Shown piece by piece: positions 12,601-22,000 of a stretch of 64,000 nt of DNA (position 1 is the first letter of the stretch; the number at the start of each line of letters is the position of its first letter). The notes beneath the pieces are model-generated. The model was not told where the DNA came from and made no database searches. It saw only the letters and a list, made by a program, of their open reading frames with translations. Source of the stretch: Isoperla grammatica (lineage: Eukaryota > Arthropoda > Insecta > Plecoptera > Perlodidae); contig OX246741.1 of the NCBI GenBank assembly GCA_945910005.1, positions 10,092,669 to 10,156,668 on the forward strand. Reading direction: 5' to 3'. The translations under genes and the position numbers were made by a program.

Positions 12601-15600
12601 ATACTCAGTTCAGTGAGCTACGACGGGAACTTCTAAAGGTAGGAGATTCGCTCACATACGACAAGGCGAAGGACCTAGCCAGGTCGTTGGAGAATTCCGA
12701 AAGCCAGGCGCGCGCCATGGAGTTGAAAGATAAGAATGCAGGCCTAGGCCTAGAGCCTGAGCATACCATAGCTAGGATTAGTCATTCGAAAAAGGGGGCC
12801 TGTTTTAGATGCGGATCTAAAGAGCACTATAGTAAGTCTAAGTCCTGTCCTGCTAGAGACAAAAAGTGCCTTAAATGCGGGAAGATGGGTCACTTTGCAA
12901 TCAGATGCCAGAGTGAGTTCGACTCGAGTTCCAGTAACCCCAGCGTCGGGAAGCCGAAGTCCGGGAAAAATTCCCAGCACTGGCGGAAAGGGAAACATCA
13001 CGTTAGACAGATAGAGGCTGCTGATGACAGTGACACTGATACAACTGATTCCGAGTCATCTGGGGTGAGTACTCCTGACAAATATGCCTTTAGCATTGGG
13101 CACGACGGCCGTAGCGGCGATGATGTTACTGTAGACGTGGGAGGTGTGAGTATCATTTTTATGATAGATAGTGGAGCGTCTATAAATGTCATTGATCGAG
13201 CAACATGGGAGTATTGTAAAGATCGCAACATCAAGGGGAAGACGATCCGTGAGTCGCGAGCGATTCATCCATACGGGGGTAGCAAACCCATCCGTACCCT
13301 AGGCCGAATCGAGACAAAGGCCGAGATAGATGGTGTTTCTACGCAGGCTGTCTTTCATGTAGCGGACTGTGAGGGCATACCACTGCTCGGTAAAGAGTCT
13401 GCTAGGGCATTGAAAGTACTAATGTTAGGGTATCCACTCCATCAGCTGTCATCGGTAACTACCGATCTACGGAAAACGGAAAAGGGATGTAAGATCCTGA
13501 AAGCTAAAATTCGGAAAGATTTTCCTAACGTATTTACAGGAATGGGAAAACTCAAGGATTTTAGACTTAAGTTACACATCAGGCCGGATGTTAAACCGGT
13601 GGTACAGAGTGCTAGGAGAATCCCACTTCACCTACAGAAAGAGTTAGAGGTTAAGTTGAAGGAAATGGAACATAAAGGCATAGTCGAAAAAGTGAACCAA
13701 CCAAGCAAATGGGTTTCGCCGTTGCTGTTGAGTAACAAGCAATCAGGGGGTTGGAGACCTTGCGTGGATGCCAGGGCCCCGAACCAGGCTATTGTGAGGG
13801 AAATCCACCCTATCCCAACGATCGAAGAACTAGCCAGCCGACTAGAGGGGGCGTCCGTATTTTCGGTTCTCGATATGAATGAAGCGTTCTTCCAGATCGA
13901 ACTAGACGATGAGTCGAAGGATATTACTACCTTTGCCACCCATAAGGGTCTTTATAGATATACCCGCATGTTTTTTGGGATGAATTGCGCTCCAGAAAAC
14001 TTTCAGAAGATCATAGAGCAGTTAATTGCCCACTGCGATGGTGTAGCGAACTATCTTGACGATTTCTTTGTATGGGGGAAAGATAGAAAAGAACATGACG
14101 AACGGCTCACTAGACTTCTTCGTATTCTGAGAGATAAGAATATTACATTGAATTGGCAGAAGTGTGTAGTAGGTGCATCTGAAGTCAAATTTCGTGGTCA
14201 TCTATTTTCGGCAACCGGGGTAAAGCCTCTAACTAGTAGGGTTAAGGCTGTCCTAGATTTCAGACCGCCAGCGAACAAAGAGGAAGTCGCCAGTCTGTTG
14301 GGTCTCATTGGCTATAGTAGTCGCTTCATTCCGAACTACTCGCAGATAACATACCCATTGCGTTCTCTGTTGAAAAACAACCAATCTACATTCTCCTGGG
14401 GAGACGAACAACAAGAAGCGTTTGAGAAGCTGATTGCCTTGCTTTCAAAACCACCTGTATTGGCTTACTTCCGACCCAGTGCACCTACGTTTGTTATCAC
14501 TGACGCTAGCCCATACGCGTTAGGTGCTGTACTCGCACAACTGCAAGACGGAAAATATCGCGTGATTGAGTATGCCAGTAGGGCATTGACTGATGTTGAA
14601 ATGCGTTATAGCCAAACCGAGAGAGAGGCCCTTGGACTCGTTTGGGGATGCGAGCGCTTTAAATTTTATCTTACTGGAGGACCGCCGTTCACTTTGGTTA
14701 CTGACCATAAGCCGCTCCAGTACATCTTTTCTAATCGATCCAAACCATGCGCAAGACTCGAACGATGGGTAATGCGGATGCAATGTTTCGACTACGTAGT
14801 AGAATACCAGCCAGGAAAGTCTAACATAGCAGACTCACTATCACGTTTGGTCAAGGCCGAAACACCAAAAGCCACGGGTTGCGAGGACCTCTACGTGAAA
14901 TGGATAACGGCGCAGGCAGTTCCGCGCGCAATGGCATTGGAAGACATTCAGAGAGAGTCAGCGACTGACCCGGATATTACAAGTCTACGAAAAGCCATTT
15001 TGAGTGAATTTTGGCCTACCGAGCTAAAAACCTACGAGATCATCAAGCAAGAACTTTGTGTCTTTGACAACATTATTCTTCGAGGTACTCGGATATTGAT
15101 ACCGGCCAGTTTACGTCAACAAACACTCCAACTAGCACATGAAGGCCACAACGGGATGACAAGGACCAAACAGCGCCTGCGAGGTAAAGTTTGGTGGCCA
15201 GGGATGGATAAAGACGTGGGAAAGCTGTGCCGCTCCTGCCAGGGGTGCCAACTTGTAAGTTCTCTTGAACCACCTGAACCACTAACTTCTACGCAGTTAC
15301 CGGACGGGCCGTGGAAAGATGTCGCATTGGATCACCTGGGTCCGCTGCCAGATGGTACGTACATCCTAGTAATCATCGACTATTACAGTAGATTTTTTGA
15401 GGCCATTCTTACCAAGTCTACCAAGTCCCAGAAGACCATCGAAATACTCTCCGGAGTATTTGCCCGCTTTGGACTTCCTGAGAGTCTCCGGGTGGATCGT
15501 GCTCAGGGTTTCATGTCCGATGAATTCCGCACGTATTGCATCAATAACGGCATACGGCTTGTAGAGACGACCCCCCGACACCCCCAAGCTAACGGAGAGG

Positions 15601-18600
15601 TCGAGAGACAAAATAGGACGTTGATGAAACAGCTCAAGATTGCCCATGCTCAAGGCACGAGCATTACGCAAGCACTAAATAGCTTCCTACTATCGTACCG
15701 CTCGACCCCTCACGCAACTACTGGCGTTAGTCCAGCATTCCTCATGTTTAATCGGGAAATTCGAGATAAACTACCATCATTGTGCTCCCGGAGACCCGAT
15801 GACCAGCATGTTCGCGACAAGGACGCTGAAAATAAAGCAAAGGCAAAACTCTACGCTGACCTGCGCAGACATGCCTGCGAGAACAACTTGGCCGTCGGAG
15901 ATACCGTACTTGTGCGACAACCTCAGAACAACAAACTTACTACTGAATTTTCCAGCACACCTTTCCAGATCGTGGGGAGAAACGGTAATGCTGTCACCGT
16001 GAAGGGACCGTCAGGCCAGCTATATACGAGAAATACAACAGCTGTTCGAAAATTCGAGCAGCCCGACCCCGGAAGGCTACCATCAGTACCAGAGGTCGAG
16101 CCTGTGCCTACACCGCCCGCCGGCAGAAGTCCAACCCGTTTGTCGACAGATGCCCAGGCACCGATGGCACCGCCGGTCGCAGATTCTCCAGCTGTGCTGC
16201 AAAGGCCGTCCCGAACCCTTCGGAAGCCAATAAGATTCCGAGATAATGCAGATTAGATTTTGAGATTAATAAGACATTTTTTCATTTTTGCTCACTTCTC
16301 TTTATTTTGAAATGTTAACATTGGGAGAGGGTAGCCCATAATTTAACGGTGGGGCATTGTAGCATCGCAGACCAGAAGTGTAGGGCTCACCGAACATGTA
16401 ATGTATTATTTGCTGTGACGTTGGTAAGAACTAAGAATAAAGGCAGTTGATCTCCAGCAGTGGGCGTTGTCGGTCGTGCCTGGTTCCTCCCTCCTGTCAC
16501 CCAGATTGTAATACCTACATTCGCACATCCTCGATAAATAGCTAAGCATAAAGCATATGATATACCTGCGAAAAATGATTGTGTTGTAGACAATAATAAT
16601 CGTAAAAACTGGGAAGATACAATAAATGCTGAAGGCATTTAGTAGCCTACATAATATCATATTTTATATAAGTAAAAGAGATTAAAAAACTATCTGTGCT
16701 CCAGACTTTGTTCGAGTGAAACTTGAAAAGATTGATTGGTTGAAAAGATTGAGGTCACAGGAAATAGTAGTAACTGAATGGGTAGACTAAATAAATAAAT
16801 AAATAAATAAACTATAAATAGGCATACAAATTTATTTATTCAAGACATGGTAATTGCATGGGACAGTGCATGTAGGCCTATAGGCCTATGCCTATGAATT
16901 GTAAAATTGTACACGTAATAAATTATTTTAATACGTGCAATGTATAGTTTCAAATATATGTATTCTAAATTTAGGTACTACTTGTGTACATAGGTAAATA
17001 AAATATTTTTAAAGGGACTATGAGATGTCCAATGAAATTGGATGTTCCAATGTAACTTAAAACTTAAATCACGACACGAGGACAGGCACATGTATTTTTA
17101 CCAAGCCAACAATGCTACAGGGAAGAAAATGATGACATGAGACTAATTAGGCACACAATGTTAGTAGGCTAATTTGTATCGGAGCACAAACACAAAACCA
17201 AACAAACATGTAATGTAATGTAACACATGAGAGATGTCACATTGAAGGGGATGATCGCGACACGCCCACAGCTTGCCACAAAGAGCTGATAATAGGACAC
17301 ACATCAAGGGCTCCAGGTCTATTCTATTGACATTGTCATATTTTGGGTTAAATTATAAAATTAGTCTATATCTCTTGCTCAAGTTATACAAATAAATTAA
17401 GAATATGAACATTTCTAAAACATCCATAGTCAAGTGGCTAGGTCTATATTAGAAACAAAATTAGTATTAACTATTAACCAATTTTTTTAGTTTCTAAATC
17501 TAACACATTTGTTTCCAAACTATGCATACCTTACCAGTCAATGAATGGTAGAACTACAACCTCTGCACCCAGACAAAAACTGTATGCCTGACTAATTGAC
17601 ACCAGTTAGCCTCAAGTCACTGTATTTTATTAAATTACTGAAGAATGAGTTCGGTTCTTACAAATCCAGTGAGTACGGTGGCCGTGTCAACAGAATTCTC
17701 TTCGCCAACCTCCTTCTTCATTTTCCAAACAGGAATATCAATAGGGAGACTCACTGACATCTTCAGGTTGTTAGTAGACACCTGTAGGTTATAAAATAAG
17801 ACATCAAAACTCCAAAATACAATATGAATTATCCTATCTTCGGGGATGAAATTTGGGTAATGTTATTTTTGTTTACACTCGACAACAAAGCATGTGGTAT
17901 GGGCTCTTTTAGTCGCCTTAATGTGGTCTTCTACATCCATTCGTTAACCAATTACCGATATGGCGATACACATAGTCTTACGCATACTTATTGTGAGTGT
18001 GTAGCCCTATTATTGTGACTACGAGCGATATTCGAAACATTCGTGACAATATACCCCGGCGGTGATAGTGTGGAGACTTGAGTACCTAAAATCAGTGATT
18101 GCAAGTAGGCTAGCAGGAGATTGCTAAACAAGAGGATAGGCCTACTGAAACTGAAATATGTCAAGTTGGGCATTTCATGTAAAGTTATGGACAAAACAGT
18201 TTTGAAAGTTAAGAATTGTCAAGATGAGGCTAGGCTAGCGTGTCTAGGGGCGTAACTGTGTGTCTAGGCCTATAACTTGCCATTACGTTATTGAGACAGT
18301 AAGCAGTAACCCAAGGGTTTTGTTTAGATACATAAAGTCGTGGGACTAGGGGTAGCCTAGGCCTAGGACATCTAATCTTTGCTTGAGTCAAGAACTGATC
18401 TAGGCCTAGACCAAATAGACCTTCAGCTTCCTCCTTTTGAAAGTAGGCCCTACACTACGTGCAGCCTAGGTAGGCCTAGGCCTAGCCTAGTTGTGCGGTC
18501 GGTGCCACTAAACTCGTCTGGAACAAATCTAACCCTGAGGGAGCAGCTGGACTAAGCCTAGGTCAACGCGAAACTAGGCCCTAGGCCTAGTAGCCCTAGC

Positions 18601-18704
18601 CTAGGGCTTAGACATAGGTTTACAACCGGCCACTCAAAGATACTCACGTTGGGTTCAATTTTTGGCTTCAATTTGTAGGTTATGTACGCACCATTCTGCA
18701 CATC
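9677..18704 (-). CDS. helicase-less RECQL5-like protein with KIX-like and SRI-like domains (first exon not found)
   Basis: Not a family I can name. Exons on the minus strand: 18704-18648, 17781-17662, 11731-11543, 11152-10114, 9888-9825 and 9749-9677 (stop TAA), with phases 0,0,0,1,2; about 513 codons are seen. The start codon lies upstream of 18704 and was not resolved. Exon 11731-11543 encodes a KIX-like helix bundle with DIEKCARDLENEA and VVQLYQKSM, closely matching the RECQL5 exon at 24362-24550. Exon 11152-10114 is low-complexity, with two copies of an LDERLA(D/E) motif and a basic patch RRRRKRRRE. It ends in an SRI-like domain (VVHHLMQFY, then QISSREQFK) that continues over the last two exons. 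In RECQL5 these two domains bind RNA polymerase II, so a transcription-linked nuclear role is inferred. The two 5' exons are joined by phase and splice sites only and could belong to another transcript. Reading past the weak donor at 10113 gives a stop at 10106. Confidence 0.6.
11323..11460. repeat. imperfect inverted repeat in intron
   Basis: GAAGCTTTCAGCCAATCAG and CTGATTGGCTCAAAACTTC are inverted and about 40 bp apart. The similarity extends outward more weakly (GGTTGTG versus CACAACT). A decayed foldback element is likely; no target duplication was found. Confidence 0.35.
11892..12047 (+). repeat. 5' LTR of the Ty3/gypsy element
   Basis: 156 bp, preceded by the target duplication CCTAC. 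It begins TGTAGCATCG, ends CAGATTGTAATA and includes AATAAAGG near 11970. It appears identical to the 3' copy. Confidence 0.93.
12168..16256 (+). CDS. Gag-Pol polyprotein of Ty3/gypsy element
   Basis: A single frame of 1362 codons; the first in-frame ATG is at 12168 (the frame is also open from a GTG just before it). Order of parts: a gag region; two zinc knuckles near residues 215-250 (the second, CLKCGKMGHFAIRC, is canonical CX2CX4HX4C; the first has HX6C spacing); an aspartic protease with MIDSGASINVID; reverse transcriptase with YLDDFFVWG; RNase H (ITDASPYALG, VTDHKPL); and integrase. The integrase has an HHCC finger (HEGHNGM, CRSCQGC) and a D-D-E core: DHLGPL, VDRAQGF and NGEVERQNR. The second aspartate is in DRAQG rather than the usual DNG. 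Gag and Pol share one frame with no frameshift. The C-terminal tail is proline-rich. No stop or obvious lesion is visible, so it may be functional. Confidence 0.95.
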   Translation: MAESGPGKFVVTGDEGTVAQRWTRWFRAFEIFLSAKDVTAIPRKKALLLHAAGEEVQDIWFTLPEASMGTGVGENAVNEYKVCCEALLKYFVPKCSYTFERFKFRQTRPKEGESSLQFLTRLKAGIVNCNYENPEREIVDMLIEHTQFSELRRELLKVGDSLTYDKAKDLARSLENSESQARAMELKDKNAGLGLEPEHTIARISHSKKGACFRCGSKEHYSKSKSCPARDKKCLKCGKMGHFAIRCQSEFDSSSSNPSVGKPKSGKNSQHWRKGKHHVRQIEAADDSDTDTTDSESSGVSTPDKYAFSIGHDGRSGDDVTVDVGGVSIIFMIDSGASINVIDRATWEYCKDRNIKGKTIRESRAIHPYGGSKPIRTLGRIETKAEIDGVSTQAVFHVADCEGIPLLGKESARALKVLMLGYPLHQLSSVTTDLRKTEKGCKILKAKIRKDFPNVFTGMGKLKDFRLKLHIRPDVKPVVQSARRIPLHLQKELEVKLKEMEHKGIVEKVNQPSKWVSPLLLSNKQSGGWRPCVDARAPNQAIVREIHPIPTIEELASRLEGASVFSVLDMNEAFFQIELDDESKDITTFATHKGLYRYTRMFFGMNCAPENFQKIIEQLIAHCDGVANYLDDFFVWGKDRKEHDERLTRLLRILRDKNITLNWQKCVVGASEVKFRGHLFSATGVKPLTSRVKAVLDFRPPANKEEVASLLGLIGYSSRFIPNYSQITYPLRSLLKNNQSTFSWGDEQQEAFEKLIALLSKPPVLAYFRPSAPTFVITDASPYALGAVLAQLQDGKYRVIEYASRALTDVEMRYSQTEREALGLVWGCERFKFYLTGGPPFTLVTDHKPLQYIFSNRSKPCARLERWVMRMQCFDYVVEYQPGKSNIADSLSRLVKAETPKATGCEDLYVKWITAQAVPRAMALEDIQRESATDPDITSLRKAILSEFWPTELKTYEIIKQELCVFDNIILRGTRILIPASLRQQTLQLAHEGHNGMTRTKQRLRGKVWWPGMDKDVGKLCRSCQGCQLVSSLEPPEPLTSTQLPDGPWKDVALDHLGPLPDGTYILVIIDYYSRFFEAILTKSTKSQKTIEILSGVFARFGLPESLRVDRAQGFMSDEFRTYCINNGIRLVETTPRHPQANGEVERQNRTLMKQLKIAHAQGTSITQALNSFLLSYRSTPHATTGVSPAFLMFNREIRDKLPSLCSRRPDDQHVRDKDAENKAKAKLYADLRRHACENNLAVGDTVLVRQPQNNKLTTEFSSTPFQIVGRNGNAVTVKGPSGQLYTRNTTAVRKFEQPDPGRLPSVPEVEPVPTPPAGRSPTRLSTDAQAPMAPPVADSPAVLQRPSRTLRKPIRFRDNAD
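16358..16513 (+). repeat. 3' LTR of the Ty3/gypsy element
   Basis: 156 bp, followed by the target duplication CCTAC (16514-16518). It appears identical to the 5' LTR and is preceded by a purine-rich tract. Confidence 0.93.
16519..17661. other. intron remainder of the KIX/SRI gene
   Basis: Sequence between the retrotransposon and the next upstream exon. It includes an (AAAT)6 microsatellite at 16788-16811. No further exon was recognised, although a short one could hide here. Confidence 0.4.
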
Positions 18705-19057
18705 CTACATTTAAAAATCAATTATGAGCCCATTATTACATTTAATCTCGCCTTCAAGATTACTGAAACTTTAAACAGGTTTAATTTAAGCGATTTAAAA
18801 ACAGTATTTGAGCTGACAACATTATTGTTGAAGTGAAATAAAAGTCGAAGACCACTCAAAGTCGGTGTTTTCTTTCCTCGCATTCGGTGTTGGGCACTGT
18901 TGCATTCTGCATAGCACAGCTGCGTTCCTTTCGTTGTTCCGGAGTTCGCCGTTTTCTTCCCGGGAAGGCAGCATGGCATGGAAGGCAGTGAGAAGGAAAC
19001 GGAATGGTGGTCGGTCTTGCCATATTATGATCAACACACTCGTATTTCAAAACAAAC
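18705..19057. promoter_or_regulatory. shared bidirectional promoter region
   Basis: The first identified exon of the KIX/SRI gene (minus, from 18704) and the RECQL5 start codon (plus, 19058) are only 353 bp apart, head to head. The unidentified first exon of the minus-strand gene must lie within or near this interval unless it is farther away. The segment is less AT-rich than its surroundings around 18860-19020 and has no obvious TATA box. Role inferred from gene arrangement only. Confidence 0.5.
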
Positions 19058-22000
19058 ATGTCAAATGGTAATTTGACAAATGATCTGCACAAGTACTTTG
19101 GACATAAACAGTTTAAAAGTGACCTACAGAGAGAAGCTACAGAGGCCGTTGTAAAAGGTATGTAGGCCTAGGCCTACCACGTGTTTACGTTTTTCATTAG
19201 CCTAGGCCTAGGCCTAGGCTCTCTTGTCATCTCTAACCTTACTTTTACGTATGTTCGTCTCTAGGGAATCAAGATGTTTTCATTTCAATGCCAACGGGAT
19301 CAGGAAAGTCAGTATGTTTCCAGCTACCAGCAGTACTACATCAAAACAAAGTGGCTATCGTTTTCTCACCACTTCTGGCCCTCATGAAGGTAGGTAGACA
19401 ATCTAGGCCTAGGCCTAGGCTAGCCTAGGCCTATTACGGGATAGGCCTATTTGTTCGACTGCAAAGAGAAAATTGAGGTTACTCTAAAATTTAATGTTGA
19501 TTAAATCTCAGGACCAAATTGATCACCTTCAAGATATGAAAATAACTGCTGAATCAATTAATTCAAAGATGAATTCTCAAGATCGAAGCCGAGTTTTGAA
19601 TGACTTGCGCTGCAAATGCCCGAACACTCGATTGCTTTACGTTACTCCAGAGCAAGCTAATACATCAACATTTAAGGTACGTTTACTTCTCATATATTTA
19701 TATTATTTATAATTAGTGAAATAGTACTTGGCTACAGTGAGATAAAAGTCGTTCAAGTCTTTAAAAACTTGGGGTGGAGTCTACCATGAGGCAAGGAGGG
19801 CCCAGCTACAGAAGAGCGCAGTTCAAGCTAGAACTTTTAGAGACTCGATTCCCACCCCCGCATATTTTGACGCTAGACCTGGTCTTATCATACTTAGTAG
19901 GCCTAGCCTACTTAGCGTAGCCTAGGTCTACACTGATTCATCATGTGTGTGTTGACGAGTAGCATGTGACATGTGTCATGTTTAGGTAGGCCCTAGGTGT
20001 CCCTAAACCAAGATTTTTGTTTAAATTGTTTGTTTTGATAACTTGCTTTTACTCTGGTTACCAATACAAGTACCATGTCGATCAAAAGCTATGGATTGAT
20101 TGTAGGACTAGGCCTATTAGGAAAAGCCATCGTGCCATAAGAAGAAAAAAGGAGTAGTACTAGGCCCTATATTTAACAAATAAATAGTTCTGGAATAGCA
20201 GAACATTGTATCCTAATAAAGCTCCTCTTCTCTTAAAGCACTGTATGGTGTATTTATTCTAGGGTGTTCTTGAAGAACTATACAGATATGACAAGGTGTC
20301 GTACATAGTTGTCGACGAAGCTCACTGTGTGAGTCAGTGGGGCCACGACTTTCGACCGGACTACCTCAAATTGGGTCAATTACGAAACAAGTACAAGAGT
20401 ATACCCTGGGTTGCTCTAACTGCAACTGCCAACTCAAAGGTAGATAGTCTTAATTGCTATTCAATGAAGGCTGGATGTCCTAAATCTATAGATAGACCTA
20501 AGTATAGGCTAGATTATGTTATTTTTAATTATTTATACTATTGGACTGAATTAACAAAATACTGTCAATAGTAGCCTACTTGTTTATGATTTTGTATTTT
20601 ATATTTAGGGTATCACTATCATTAATTATTTTTCTAGGTGGTAGAGGACATTATTTCTCAGCTGAAACTCAAAAAACCAGTGGGAACTTACAAAACACCA
20701 TGCTTTCGATCGAATTTATTTTACGATGTTGTGTTTAAAGATGCCATGGATGACCCATGCAGTGACCTGAAAGAATTTATCACCGAGTGCATAGGTTCCG
20801 AAGCTTCGTCAGAAAAGCCGGTAAGTTGCCGAGTAGGTACTCTACTAGTTATACCTTCCCAGAATAGATTGCTTGCTACTGCTTTAACTCTATTGTAAGC
20901 ATAATGTGCACAATGTGGAGGCCCTAGGGTCTAAATTATCATATTATCAAAAACTCATCTACAGCTCATAAAAACCTCATTTGAAGTGCAATTTTATTCA
21001 TTATTTTGTTGGTGTTGTGTATTTAAATGACATACATATTTATATTGCAAAGCAATCTCTTTACAATTAATACAGTGTGATTTTTTGGTGGACCATATAA
21101 TTGTATTTGAATTTATATGCCTGCCTAGTAAATGGAAACAAAAAAATGTATTTCTTTTACAGAGCATGAAAGGATGTGGTATAATTTATTGTCGTACACG
21201 AGAGTCAACCGAAGAAATCGCAACAGACTTAACTCGCAAAGGAATACACACAGTAGCTTACCATGCCGGTTTGTATTCTCTTTAATTGTTTAGTATAACA
21301 GTCTAACATATTTAGTACAGTAGTAGTCACTTCAAAGCTTAGACTCAGAACACAATTGGTATGGAGCTGCTCATAAAGCATGCTACACAATTAATGGTGT
21401 GAAGGGAGTTTTATATCTGGTAGTATCATCATCTAGTATGTCTAAGGCCTCCTGGAGGCTTTATTTAACAAATCAAATTAAAACTAAATTTGTTCATATT
21501 TTTAGTATTTTTTGCTCCATTTTTTCTTTAAATTACCTAATTTTATACTTTTATTTAAATTATCTTATGCTCAAAGCATTCTTATTTTATTGAGGGGGCT
21601 AATTGTATTGAATTTAAGGAACTTTATCCATGGAACATCCCGCTCATATTGCTATATGTATGGTGTTTTGTACGTTCTAGGTTTGAAAGACAGAGACCGG
21701 GTACAGGTTCAAGAGGACTGGATGGCTGGAAAATATCCAATCATAAGTGCAACCGTTAGCTTTGGGATGGGCGTGGACAAGGGATCTGTCAGGTGATACA
21801 TTTTACATATTGTCACTCCAGTATGTGAATACACACTCTACTTTCCACAGACGAGTGAACTGGTTACTGGACCAATAACTGAATCATCGCACTGGTCCCA
21901 ACGTCAATCAGAAACAATGTAAATACAAGGTTCAACTTGATATTCTAAGTGCCTGGTTGGAATTCATCCTACGACTAAGAAGTTGGAGTACAATTACAAT

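Larger units (their letters stand above)
11892..16513 (+). mobile_element. full-length Ty3/gypsy LTR retrotransposon
   Basis: A complete 4622-bp element: a 156-bp LTR at each end (11892-12047 and 16358-16513), one long gag-pol frame between them, and a perfect 5-bp target duplication CCTAC (11887-11891 and 16514-16518). The LTRs start TGTAGC, end TAATA and carry an AATAAA. I find them identical by eye, and the reading frame is unbroken, so the insertion is young. It lies antisense in the 5.9-kb intron between the 17781-17662 and 11731-11543 exons of the KIX/SRI gene. The candidate primer-binding site directly follows the 5' LTR (TTGGCGACGAGG), but I could not assign its tRNA. The purine-rich GGTGGGG just before 16358 is the likely polypurine tract. 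No env-like frame is present. Confidence 0.95.

Noticed and set aside
18722..19092. Several minus-strand frames as the first exon of the KIX/SRI gene
   Set aside because: None joins exon 18704-18648 in frame with a convincing donor and adequate intron length, so the start was left unresolved.
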